Shown here: piece after piece, positions 15,488-24,104 of the stretch | Position numbering within the stretch: position 1 is the first letter of the stretch | Layout: each line of letters begins with the position of its first letter | Source of the DNA: Allosalinactinospora lopnorensis | GTDB lineage: Bacteria; Actinomycetota; Actinomycetes; Streptosporangiales; Streptosporangiaceae | DNA: 36,667 nucleotides | Assembly: GCF_000981225.1 (NCBI RefSeq) | Contig: NZ_LAJC01000062.1 | Location: 1 to 36,667 of the forward strand | Reading direction: 5' to 3' | Position numbers and translations under genes: made by a program | The notes under the pieces: generated by a model | Database searches by the model: none | The model's input: the letters and a program-made list of their open reading frames with translations, nothing else | Told to the model about the DNA's origin: nothing

Positions 15488-16812
15488 AGCGTAGCTCCAA
15501 GAGAATGGTTGGCCGGTGCGTCGGAGAACATCGCGGGAATGGTCTCTCCGGCGGCGATGATGCGCTCGGCGATATGGGGAGGTAGCGGATAGCGGTGAAA
15601 CTCGCCTTGCACTTTGCCGTGCGCGTCCAAGGGCTGTGCCTCGAAGCGCATGACCGGCCCCAGCCGGAACTCCTCGCGGCGGCTCGACGTCACCACGCCG
15701 ATCTCTCCTACTCGGCGGGTCCCGTCCGCGTAGCGGGACAGGTGCACGATGACGTGGACTGCGGCGTTGATCTGGTCCTTGATCGCGTCGAATGGGATCT
15801 TTACCTCGCTCATGGAGGCCAAGGTGAGCAGCCGGTAGACGGCGTCGTTGGCGGAGTTGGCGTGCACAGTGGCGAGTGAGCCGTCGTGGCCGGTGTTCAT
15901 CGCCTGCAGCATGTCGAGGGTCTCGTCGCCGCGAACCTCACCGACGATGATCCGGTCGGGGCGCATACGCAGCGAGTTGCGGACAAGATCGCGGATAGTG
16001 ACTTGGCCGGCGCCTTCCATGTTCGGTGGCCTGGATTCCAGTCTGATCACGTGCTCCTGCTGGAGCTGTAGTTCAGCGGAATCTTCGATGGTGACGATGC
16101 GCTCGCTGTTCGGAGCGAATGCGGAGAGCGCATTGAGAAAGGTGGTCTTGCCACTACCGGTACCACCCGCGATGATCACGTTGAACCGGGCGCGCACCAG
16201 GGAGGCCAGCAGTGTAGCGGTGTGCTTGTCGAGGCTCCCCTTTGCCATGAGCTCCGCGATGGTGAACGGCTTGGGGAATCGCCGGATGGTGATGATGGGA
16301 CCGGACAGGGAGAGTGGCGGGATGATGACGTTCACACGTTCACCCGTGGGCAGTCGGGCGTCGACCATCGGGCTGGATTCGTCCACCCGGCGGTTCACCT
16401 GGGAGACGATGCGGTCAATGGTCTGCATGAGTTGGTTTTCACTGGCGAAGGTGGTCTCGATGCGCTCCACCTGGCCACGTCGCTCGACGTAGATGTTCTC
16501 GGGTCCGTTGACCATGATCTCGGTGATGCTGTCGTCAGCAAGAAGCGGCTCGAGTACGCCGAGACCGAGCGCTTCATCGACGACGCGGCGGATGAGCGCG
16601 CTGCGCTCTCGGTCGGAGAGTACGGGCCCCTCACGTGAGAGGAGGTGGCCGACCACCTTCTCCAGTCGGATCCGGCGCTGCTGCAGGCTGAGCACGGCGA
16701 GATCGTCCAGGTTGATCTCATCGAGCAGTCGCTGGCGCCAGTGCGAGACGCTTCCCTGATCGGCGTTCTGTATACTCAGGCGCTCTTCGTCGATACGGTT
16801 TCTCAGACCCAT
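15484..16812 (-). CDS. tadA: TadA/CpaF secretion ATPase
   Basis: The 442-residue protein matches the CpaF/TadA family in length and order. Residues 60-200 form the N-terminal domain (SITEIMVNGPENIYVERRG, DARLPTGERVNVIIPP). The ATPase core has Walker A GGTGSGKTT at 216-224, the Asp box TIEDSAELQL, Walker B RIIVGEVRG near 288-296, and the His box TGHDGSLATVHANS near 307-320. All catalytic motifs are intact, so it should power assembly or export by the Tad system. ATG 16812 has GGAG upstream. Confidence 0.95.
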   Translation of the reverse strand: MGLRNRIDEERLSIQNADQGSVSHWRQRLLDEINLDDLAVLSLQQRRIRLEKVVGHLLSREGPVLSDRERSALIRRVVDEALGLGVLEPLLADDSITEIMVNGPENIYVERRGQVERIETTFASENQLMQTIDRIVSQVNRRVDESSPMVDARLPTGERVNVIIPPLSLSGPIITIRRFPKPFTIAELMAKGSLDKHTATLLASLVRARFNVIIAGGTGSGKTTFLNALSAFAPNSERIVTIEDSAELQLQQEHVIRLESRPPNMEGAGQVTIRDLVRNSLRMRPDRIIVGEVRGDETLDMLQAMNTGHDGSLATVHANSANDAVYRLLTLASMSEVKIPFDAIKDQINAAVHVIVHLSRYADGTRRVGEIGVVTSSRREEFRLGPVMRFEAQPLDAHGKVQGEFHRYPLPPHIAERIIAAGETIPAMFSDAPANHSLGATL

Positions 16813-16843
16813 GGGGCTTACTCCGGACGCGCACGGGAGATGG

Positions 16844-17284
16844 TCACAGGTTCGGCATGTCCACTCGCCGGCTAAGCGGGATGTTCAGATCCGCCGTGGC
16901 GGGGAAGATGAAGGGAATTTCGGCCCGTACCTCGGTGTAGTAGCCGTTTTTGGAGTTCGTTCCTACGGTCACAGTGCCATCCAGCCATGAGGGCAACGAG
17001 TCCGCAGCAGCTTGCCGAGCGCTGTCGGGCCCTTGTTCCGCGGCTACTCGCGCCCCGGTCCGGGCCGCATTCCCCAGGCGCTCCAGTGCGAGGAAGGCAG
17101 CGAAGGTTTCCATGGCCAGAACGAACACCAGCAGGAACAGGGGGAGGTAGGCGGCGAACTCCACGAATTGAGAGCCGCGGTCGCCTGCCCGGCGCTGTCT
17201 GCGGGCTGTTCGGCGGTGAACCGGACAGAGATGGCCCGGCGCCGTCCGCCGATTTCGGCCTGCGGGGAACAGGTACGCGATCAT
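16844..17284 (-). CDS. TadE-like pseudopilin
   Basis: In the 146-residue product a basic leader ends GDRG. Cleavage after Gly37 gives SQFVEF with Glu at +5, then a membrane helix (about 44-66) and a small exported domain (70-146). This is the TadE-type minor pilin pattern. GAGGAG sits only two bases before ATG 17284, so the exact start is uncertain, but the leader would function from nearby starts too. It lies 45 bp after the TadZ-TadE fusion, making two TadE-like proteins in a row. Confidence 0.82.
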   Translation of the reverse strand: MIAYLFPAGRNRRTAPGHLCPVHRRTARRQRRAGDRGSQFVEFAAYLPLFLLVFVLAMETFAAFLALERLGNAARTGARVAAEQGPDSARQAAADSLPSWLDGTVTVGTNSKNGYYTEVRAEIPFIFPATADLNIPLSRRVDMPNL

Positions 17285-17329
17285 GGCTCCTCGCTTGCAG
17301 AAGCGGTCGGTCGGTTGGGCTTGGAAGCA

Positions 17330-18976
17330 TCACTCATAGACGATCCTGGCCTCTCCGGCGACGTGCCATGGCGAAGAGGTACTGGGCAGGACCACTGGCA
17401 TCGCCAGGCTGGTTCGAACGAACGAGCCCTCGTCGCGATGGTCGATCTCGAGCTGGAAGGTGCCGCTGGTGTTCCACGGTTCGCGGATCCGCTTGGCCGC
17501 TTCGCCGACGATCTTCCCGCGGTCCTGCGGTGTGACAGCCGCCTGCCGGGCGCCCTCGTTTGCGGCGTGCCCGGCGTACATGCTGGTGAGACCGAACAGC
17601 ACCACCTGCCAGACAAGCAGGAACGTCAGTCCCAGCAGGGGAATGACGGCGCCGAATTCAACGATCTGGGAACCGTGGTCGGGCCCGCTGGTCTCTCGCT
17701 CGCTCTTCTTCGACTTTCTTTCTCTGATGAGACGGCGCCGCTTGTTCAAGGGCGCGGGAGCCTCCGCCGTCGCGTCTCCAGTTCCCCCGGTGTAGTCGCC
17801 GGGCGCGGAGGAGTCTGGCACTTCCAGCACGCCCAATTCCCTGGCGATCCGGCTGTACGCCTTGAGAAGTGCCTCGTCGGTGACCCGACTGGGGTTGCCG
17901 GTGTTCGACGCCTCCTCCAGGCTCCGGTACATCGCCGGTACTGCCGTGGGGAGCATCTCCGTACCTAGGAGCTTGCGGGCGAAGTCCGGTTGGATCTCGT
18001 TCTGCCGGCTGTGCCGGACCAGTAGGGTCGTGATGTTCTTCTTGTCACGGATCTGCAACCGCTCCCACATGGCGATAAGGCGCTGTGCGCCGCGCAGCGC
18101 AGGCAGGTCCGGGGTGACGGTCACGACCGCGGTCTGGGCAAGTTCCACGGCGATCGCGTTGGCCTCGGTCATGTACGCCCCGCAGTCCACGATGACGAGT
18201 TCGTAGCGAGAACTCAGCGCACCGAGGATCTGCCGGGCCGCGCTCTCTGTGACCTCCTCGCCGCGCTCTCCGTCACGGGGTGCCAGGAGCACGTGTATTC
18301 CCTGGGGATGCACGTAGAGGGCCTCCGCGAGCATGGCGGCACTGATGTTGTCGGCCGCCTCCACCAGGTCAACGATGCTGCGCCGGTGCTTGAGGTCCAG
18401 ATACCCCGGGACGTCGCCCATCTGCAGGTCCAGATCGACCAAGCAGACCGAGCGCCCCGCCTGGGCCGCGGCGAGCCCGAGCTGGACGGCGACCGTCGTG
18501 GTGCCGATTCCGCCCTTGCCGCCGCTGAGGGTGATGGTCGATCCTCGCCGACCAGAGACGGGCACGTCCAGTGAAGCGGCCTCGAAATGGCGACGCAGAG
18601 TCTCGGACCATTCGGCGGCACTGGTGATCCGAGCGTCGAGTTCCTCGATCGTGGCGTGGACGGCCAGCACACCGCGAGCTCCGGCCTCCATCGCCCGGGT
18701 GAACTTGTCCGGGTCGACCTCGTCGACCAGCAGGATGACCGCGAGCTGCGGATGGTTGCGGGAGATGTCCCGGATCAGCTCCACGACCGGGAGCGGCCCA
18801 AGAGCCTCGTGGACGAGCAGCACATGGACGGTGGGAAGGCGGCGGAGAGTATCCGCGATGTCCCCTGATGAGTGATGGACGCTCACGACCTCGCAGGTGC
18901 TCAGTTCGTCGAACCGGGCGGTCAGGGAGGCCTCCAGATCGGATGTCGGAACGCCGACCATGATCTTGTGGCTCAT
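17330..18976 (-). CDS. TadZ/CpaE ATPase fused in frame to a TadE-like pseudopilin
   Basis: In this 548-residue protein, residues 5-125 form a receiver-like domain. Residues 146-390 form a ParA/MinD-type ATPase with the deviant Walker motif SGGKGGIGTTT (151-161), DLDLQMGDVPGYLDL and VIVDCGAYM, as in TadZ/CpaE localisation proteins. A Pro/Ala linker and a basic stretch (KRRRLIRERKSKKSE) lead to PDHGSQIVEFGAV: a TadE-type site with Gly435 and Glu440 at +5, a membrane helix (444-468) and an exported domain to 548. Prepilin peptidase could cut after Gly435 and free both halves. A TTG at 17749 with GGCGGAGG 11 bases upstream could also start the TadE part separately. ATG overlaps the cpaB stop by one base. 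Confidence 0.9.
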   Translation of the reverse strand: MSHKIMVGVPTSDLEASLTARFDELSTCEVVSVHHSSGDIADTLRRLPTVHVLLVHEALGPLPVVELIRDISRNHPQLAVILLVDEVDPDKFTRAMEAGARGVLAVHATIEELDARITSAAEWSETLRRHFEAASLDVPVSGRRGSTITLSGGKGGIGTTTVAVQLGLAAAQAGRSVCLVDLDLQMGDVPGYLDLKHRRSIVDLVEAADNISAAMLAEALYVHPQGIHVLLAPRDGERGEEVTESAARQILGALSSRYELVIVDCGAYMTEANAIAVELAQTAVVTVTPDLPALRGAQRLIAMWERLQIRDKKNITTLLVRHSRQNEIQPDFARKLLGTEMLPTAVPAMYRSLEEASNTGNPSRVTDEALLKAYSRIARELGVLEVPDSSAPGDYTGGTGDATAEAPAPLNKRRRLIRERKSKKSERETSGPDHGSQIVEFGAVIPLLGLTFLLVWQVVLFGLTSMYAGHAANEGARQAAVTPQDRGKIVGEAAKRIREPWNTSGTFQLEIDHRDEGSFVRTSLAMPVVLPSTSSPWHVAGEARIVYE

Positions 18977-19728
18977 CAGTTGTCCTGATCCTGTCCCCGG
19001 TTGCTGTCCTCGGCCTCCAACGCGGTCTGGTCCTCGCTGCAGAACTGCAGGCCGCCCGGGTCGCCGGATCCCTCGGGGCTGACCAAGCCGAGCCGCAGCG
19101 AGCCGGAGAACGCTTCGGCGTAGGTGAGCTGCAGGGTGTCCTGCGGGGCAAGGCGGAAGGTCACCGGAACGACGGAGGCGGTGGCCCCGGTGTCATCGGT
19201 CTCGGAACCGATCTGACCGACCTCGAGCACCTCGACGTCGGTGAGGACACGAACCGCGCAGTTCTCCGCCTCTTCGTTGCTCGCCTGGAAGGTGGCGTAG
19301 ATGTCGACCCGGGACTGCCGCCCCACCTTGCCTGCGACACCGGTCTCCGCGTCGACCATGATCGCGATCTCGCGTTCACCGGCCTCCAGCTCAGGGGCGG
19401 GGATGACCATGCTCTGCTGCAGCAGGGAGCCCTCGGCGAGGTACGTCGACGACACCGCTTGGCGGCCGGGCTGGTCGAGAACCTCATTGAGATCGCTGAG
19501 GAAGGTGTTCTCGTCGAAGAACTTGGCGGGGACCTCGAACTCCTCGACCATGTCCTCGGTGATGGGCTGGTAAGGGTTGACGTCCTCGGTCAGTTTCAGG
19601 GCGGTGCGATACGTGCCCATCTCGCGGTTGAGTGAGTTCACGTAGGAGACCACGGTGAAGAAGACCGCGATGGCGCCGATCCCGGCGACGATCATCAGCA
19701 GGACGCCGCGTCGCTGTCGGGGGTTCAT
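18976..19728 (-). CDS. cpaB: CpaB/RcpC-like pilus assembly protein
   Basis: The 250-residue protein has an N-terminal membrane helix (about 8-32), then an outside part with a SAF-like segment (about 45-115: YQPITEDMVEEFEVPAKFF, QAVSSTYLAEGSLLQQSMV) and the CpaB/RcpC domain (120-225: EIAIMVDAETGVAGKVGRQS, TFRLAPQDTLQLTYAEAF). In Gram-negative Tad systems this protein works with the outer-membrane secretin; here there is no secretin, so it probably works at the wall. It is the first core tad gene, and its stop overlaps the tadZ start. Confidence 0.87.
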   Translation of the reverse strand: MNPRQRRGVLLMIVAGIGAIAVFFTVVSYVNSLNREMGTYRTALKLTEDVNPYQPITEDMVEEFEVPAKFFDENTFLSDLNEVLDQPGRQAVSSTYLAEGSLLQQSMVIPAPELEAGEREIAIMVDAETGVAGKVGRQSRVDIYATFQASNEEAENCAVRVLTDVEVLEVGQIGSETDDTGATASVVPVTFRLAPQDTLQLTYAEAFSGSLRLGLVSPEGSGDPGGLQFCSEDQTALEAEDSNRGQDQDN

Positions 19729-19846
19729 ACGCTTCCGTTTCTAGAAGGGGGCGTACCAGGGATTGTCAGTGGGCGCGGACTCGGTTGCGTGCTTTGACGT
19801 GTGGATGTTTCGCTCCGTTCCGTCATGGCCGCTTCCGGACCGGCTC

Positions 19847-21010
19847 TTATTCGGGTGTCGCCCCGGAGGGCGGAGATTGCGGATATGCGTGGGGGTGTTG
19901 CGGGTGTGGGCCGTCCGCACTTTGTTGACCGCGCCCGCCCGGGGTGGGGGAAGGCCGCGAACCGGTGTCGGGCTGCGGCTGGGCCTGGGGAGGCGATGCG
20001 GACTGCGCGGATGATCGCTGTCGTCCCGGCTGTTCTCCGGAGTCCTCAGAGGCCCCCTTGGGGCGGTTGGAGACCCAGGCGGGGCGGATATGCTCTCCGG
20101 TCGTCCTGGCCGGCGGGGGCGGAACGTTGGCCTTACGGGTTGGGGGGCGCCCGGCGGAGGGCTGGTTGACGGCACCGCAGAATGGGCAGTTCAGCCCAGC
20201 GACGAGTTGCTGGCACCAGTCACATGTGGAGGGACGGATGGCCCGGACCGTGTTCGCCAGTGCCTGCGGATGCGCGCTGAACGCCACGAACTCGATGTAC
20301 TTGCGCATTCCCCAGTAGGTGGAGCCGAGGGGTTGCTCGGGCAGAGCGCTCAGGGAAACAGGGCGCAATGCCGGGGTGAACTGCTCATTGAACTCCTCGA
20401 TGTCGTGGCCCTCGGGGCGGGCGATGAGGATCTGAACGGGTTCGATCGGACGGCTGGGAATATTGGGCGACGGGTCGCCTTTCTTTACGCGGCCAACCCG
20501 TTTGACCGGTGCGGAGAAGGCGAGGAAGGTCGTCTTCGGCATGTAGGAGCCAACGTGCTGCCGGAACGTGATCGGGATAGTGGCCAGGCCGCTGACACGT
20601 TCCAACCAGGCACCGGCCAGAACATGTTCGGGGAGCTCGTCCGCCAGAGCCGCGACTACACCTGGCGGCACATACGGTGCCAGGTAGGCCAATTGGTCGG
20701 CGATGAGAGACAGCGCCAGCGGCGCGAGGTCGATCCCGACCTGGCCGATGTGGTCGGTCTGCAGCGATCCGCGCGCGAAGGCAACCGCACGCTGGGCGGC
20801 GTCGGCGTGCCACCTCGGGTAGAGGGCGATGACTCTTCGGCCCTGGCCGATGTGGTGCTGCGCGAAGGCGACGAACTCGGTCGACCGTTCAGCGAGGTTG
20901 TTACCCCTCAAGGGGAAGCGTTGTGCCTGGTACTCACCGAGAAGCCCTGTACTCGGGACGTCGGCGAGAAGTGCGACGACGTTCGCCGGGCGGGAAGGGG
21001 GGCTGGTCAC
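19847..21010 (-). CDS. Tad-linked protein with zinc-ribbon and Pro/Gln-rich tail
   Basis: I place the start at GTG 21010, with GGGAG eight bases upstream, giving 387 residues; the frame stays open to 21169 without a better signal. Residues 1-250 form a soluble alpha/beta-looking domain with no known motif. Residues 270-290 hold CDWCQ and CPFCG, a four-cysteine zinc ribbon. The last 100 residues are rich in Pro, Ser, Gln and Gly and look disordered. It ends 118 bp before cpaB on the same strand, so it may be the first gene of the pilus operon. I do not recognise the family. Confidence 0.75.
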   Translation of the reverse strand: MTSPPSRPANVVALLADVPSTGLLGEYQAQRFPLRGNNLAERSTEFVAFAQHHIGQGRRVIALYPRWHADAAQRAVAFARGSLQTDHIGQVGIDLAPLALSLIADQLAYLAPYVPPGVVAALADELPEHVLAGAWLERVSGLATIPITFRQHVGSYMPKTTFLAFSAPVKRVGRVKKGDPSPNIPSRPIEPVQILIARPEGHDIEEFNEQFTPALRPVSLSALPEQPLGSTYWGMRKYIEFVAFSAHPQALANTVRAIRPSTCDWCQQLVAGLNCPFCGAVNQPSAGRPPTRKANVPPPPARTTGEHIRPAWVSNRPKGASEDSGEQPGRQRSSAQSASPPQAQPQPDTGSRPSPTPGGRGQQSADGPHPQHPHAYPQSPPSGATPE

Positions 21011-21470
21011 GGTGTGGGCTCCCTGGGGGATAGGTGCTCTGTTCAGTGACTGCTTCTCTTCGAAGGAGGGAGTGTGTCTTCTCTGCAGGCATATCCTAGC
21101 GACTGTCGGTGACATGGAAGTGCGGCAGCGTATGCGACCGATGATCCCAGGGTCGTAGCGTCGCATCACAAGAGAGAGAAGTTCCGGGGCAGGAAAGCAT
21201 AAATGTCACAGAATGTGAAGTTATTGGCCGAATGCGGTCAGGAAGTTCCGGCCTCAGGATTTTCTGCCTGCGTACTGCAGAGACTGCTGTCGCTTCGTGT
21301 GTCGAGATTATGTCGCCACAAGATCGCGGTGGAGCCTCTGCATCACGTTTTTACAGCGGAACGTCTGTACGATCGAATTCAGCGGCAGTTGTGTGGAAAG
21401 ACCGCCACTGTGCGCTCACAGGTGACCCACGAAAAGAACGCTGCGCCGTCGGGCCACTGACCACGTTGAA
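21011..21470. other. Intergenic region upstream of the Tad operon
   Basis: This should hold the promoter for the minus-strand operon starting at 21010. An 85-codon plus-strand frame at 21203-21460 has AGGAAAG before its ATG, but its product is not recognised and I do not call it a gene. Confidence 0.4.
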
Positions 21471-21502
21471 AGAGGCGCACCGGCTGCTGCCGGTGCGCCT
21501 CT
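21471..21502 (-). terminator. Terminator of tRNA-His
   Basis: A 14-bp stem (AGAGGCGCACCGGC with its complement) has a 4-base loop and reads on the minus strand into CTCTTTC, directly after the tRNA 3' end. Confidence 0.85.
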
Positions 21503-21506
21503 TCGC

Positions 21507-21583
21507 TGGGGTGAGTGAGGGGACTTGAACCCCCGACTTCTTGGACCACAACCAAGTGCTCTGCCAACTGAGCTACACCCACC
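21507..21583 (-). tRNA. tRNA-His (GTG)
   Basis: Read on the minus strand the cloverleaf is complete. The acceptor stem GTGGGTG pairs with CACTCAC, the anticodon stem CTTGG/CCAAG encloses TTGTGGT with anticodon GTG, and the T arm contains GGTTCAAGTCC. The extra G at position -1 faces discriminator C73, the identity mark of tRNA-His, and CCA is encoded. Confidence 0.95.
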
Positions 21584-21655
21584 ACGACCGCGGGACTGAA
21601 GGGGCTTCACCCCCGCGTCACTCAACGATTCTAGCGGACTCGGGGAGTGCTTTGC

Positions 21656-22306
21656 TCATCTTTCTCCCTGGCCCTGCTCGACCTGCTCGGGCGAGCCGAG
21701 GTTGCCCGAGCCGCCGGCAACGATGTCGGCGGCGATGGCGCGCGCGGTCGCGCTGTCCGGGCCTGGTGCGGGGACGAACGCGGCGGCGCGGTAGTAGCGC
21801 AGCTCAAGGATGCTCTCGGTGATGTCGGCGAGAGCGCGGTGTCCGCCGTTCTTCTCCGGGCTGGCGTAGTAGATACGCGGGTACCAGCGGCGCAGAAGCT
21901 CCTTGATACTGGACACGTCCACCATGCGGTAATGCAGATGCTTGTCGATGCGCGGCATGTCGCGCGCGAGGAACATGCGGTCCGTCGCGATCGAGTTGCC
22001 GCACAGCGGTACTTTGTTCGGCTCGGGCGCGTACTTCTTCACGTGCTCGAGGACCAGGTCCTCCGCTTCCTGTAGCGTCGCCCCGCTGTCCAGGGAGTCG
22101 AGCAGTCCCGATGTGGTGTGCATCTGCGTGACGAACTCGCCCATCTGGTCCAACGCGGCCTGGGGCGGTTTGATGACCACGTCGATCCCCTCGTCCAGCT
22201 GGTTGAGCTCGCCGTCCGTGATGAGACAGGCCACCTCGATCAGCGCATCACGTTCGAGGTCGAGCCCCGTCATCTCGCAGTCGATCCACACCAGGCAGTC
22301 ATTCAT
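21656..22306 (-). CDS. orn: Oligoribonuclease
   Basis: The 216-residue protein is a DEDDh 3'-5' exoribonuclease that degrades oligoribonucleotides of two to five bases. The motifs are in order: WIDCEMTG with Asp9 and Glu11, then CGNSIATDRMFLARDMP, VDVSSIKEL, and HRALADITESI with the final His and Asp. The length is slightly above the usual 180-200 because of an Ala/Gly/Gln-rich tail. It lies next to tRNA-His, which I recall as a common arrangement in actinobacteria. It is housekeeping and not linked to the pilus. Confidence 0.95.
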   Translation of the reverse strand: MNDCLVWIDCEMTGLDLERDALIEVACLITDGELNQLDEGIDVVIKPPQAALDQMGEFVTQMHTTSGLLDSLDSGATLQEAEDLVLEHVKKYAPEPNKVPLCGNSIATDRMFLARDMPRIDKHLHYRMVDVSSIKELLRRWYPRIYYASPEKNGGHRALADITESILELRYYRAAAFVPAPGPDSATARAIAADIVAGGSGNLGSPEQVEQGQGER

Positions 22307-22529
22307 ACCGGCTAGCTTAGGACTTCCTGGACGGCGCCCCCACCACAGGAAAGCCGGCCGGCATCGGATCCGCCGCCGGTTCCGCCTCCCACTCCGGCCG
22401 CGCCGGTCCGGTTCGTGGACACGGCTTCCCGGGCGCGGAGCAGGCGAGCTGCCTCAGGTCCCATGGGAGTTCCGCGAGGTCCGCGGGCCCGTGATGCCGG
22501 TCACGGGCGCGCCGGTGCGGCCTCGCGTT

Positions 22530-24020
22530 TCAGTAGAGGTAGATCCCGTAGACGTCGAAGATCTCGCCCATCCAGTCCCAGATCCCCCACAGCTGGACGT
22601 AGGCGAGTGCCCCGAGGGCCATCAGAAACAGCAGGAAGAACAGGAAGCAGCCCATACAGCCGCCGCATCCGCGCTTCTTCTTGGGCGGCCGTTGCGGCTG
22701 AGGCGGCTGCTGCGGGGGGTAGGGGCGGGGCCGCCCGCGTAGCCGCCGCCCCAGCCCTGCGGTCCGCCCATGGGGGCTGGCCCGGATGGGGCTGGCCGCC
22801 ACCCGCCGCCATGTACGGCGCGTGCGGCCCGTGGGGCGGGAAGCCGGGCTGAGGGCCTCCCTGCCCTCCTGGGTACCCCTGTGCCATTGGCGGGCCGGAC
22901 GGCGGCCCGTGGGGCGGAAAGCCGGGCGGAGGAGCCGGCTGCTGCTGGAATCCCGGCTGCGGTCCCGAAGGCGGGAACGGCTGCTGCTGCGGGCCGGAAG
23001 GGCCGCGTCCCGGCTGTCCGGGTTGCGGGCCGGACGGCGGTCCGTGGGGAGATTCGGAAGGGGGCGCCTGTTGACCGGGGAAGCCCTGGTCACCGGAGGG
23101 GGTGTGGCCATAGGACGGCTGCTGCGGGCCCGAAGACTGCTGATGCGGCGCCCCGGGACCGGCCGGACCTGCTTCCGGCGTGTCCGACGGCCGGGACTCG
23201 CCCGGCCCGCCGGGTGGGGCGCCCTCGGCCGCCGCCGTACCGGGCCGCTGGTATTTGGCGGCCTCCTCGGCGCGTTTCCTGGCCTCCTCGGCCTTTTTGC
23301 GCTGTTCCTCCTGGCGCTGCTTGCGCTCCTCCGCGATCTCGGAGAACCCTTCCTTCAGGTCACCGAGGAAGCGGTTGAACTTGGAGTTCTTCCTTTGCTC
23401 CGTCTCCCGCGCCTGCTCCTCGCCGCCGCTCCCGACCCCCGTCGTGGAGGCGAACATCGTGTCGCCGGGATTGAAAACGGCGGTTTTGGGCGCGTCGTCG
23501 CCTCCTCCGCTGTCCGTCAGGTCGGCGGTGGACTCGTCATTGGCCCGGAAGGGGTCGTGGGCATGAGGGGGATCGACGCGCATGGTGTTGGGCTCGTCGC
23601 CCATGGGAGGGACCTGGGGCTGCGCGGCCGTGCCGGTGAGGTCGGCGGTGGGGCCGTCGGCGTCGTGGTCCTCGGCTCCGGTGGAGGGGGCGGTGCTGTA
23701 GGGGGTGGCGGGGGGATCGATCCGCATGGTGCTGGGCTCGTCACCGATCGCCATGGAACCGGAGACATCGGGCGTCGTCTCCTCGGCGTCGCCGAGGTCC
23801 TCCGCGCCGGCCCCGGCGCGGGAAACGCCGCTCAGATCCGCCGTCGCCTCAGTGCCGTCATCGGGGGCGGAGGCCGTGCCGGCCTGCTGCCCCCGTGCCG
23901 CGTTCTGCAGTTCGCTCAGCGACCTGACGTGCTGCGTCCACTCCTCGCCGTTCCAGTACCGGAGCCGGTCCTGTTCGCCGCTGGGGTCCGCATACCAGCC
24001 TGGCTCGATCCATCCACCAT
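22530..24020 (-). pseudogene. DUF2510 proline-rich membrane protein, frameshifted
   Basis: The frame begins with an unmistakable DUF2510 domain (WIEPGWYADPSGEQ, LRYWNGEEWTQHV, about 23920-24012) but has no start codon: the ATG at 24020 is one base out of frame. A linker follows with the paired motif GDEPSTMRIDPP / GDEPNTMRVDPP, a Lys/Glu-rich coiled coil (about 23260-23400), then a long Pro/Gly/Gln-rich stretch. The true C-terminus, a Cys-rich membrane helix (KKKRGCGGCMGCFLFFLLF) ending at 22530, is in another frame. Adding one base near 22774 and one near 22728, both in G runs, restores a continuous protein. It may be intact in the organism and miscalled here, or genuinely broken. Confidence 0.75.
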
Positions 24021-24104
24021 GGCGGACAGACTAAGGGGTCTTAGGGCCAGGGATGACTGGCAGTCCCCATCATGATCGAATTCGTTAACCTTCCCGATAT
24101 GTCG

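Noticed and set aside
21507-21583. tRNA-His as an attachment site of an island carrying the Tad locus
   Set aside because: I found no second copy of the tRNA 3' end in the window and no integrase.
22786-24075. A 429-codon plus-strand frame
   Set aside because: It lies antisense to the DUF2510/proline-rich gene; Arg/Gly-rich composition is typical of a shadow.
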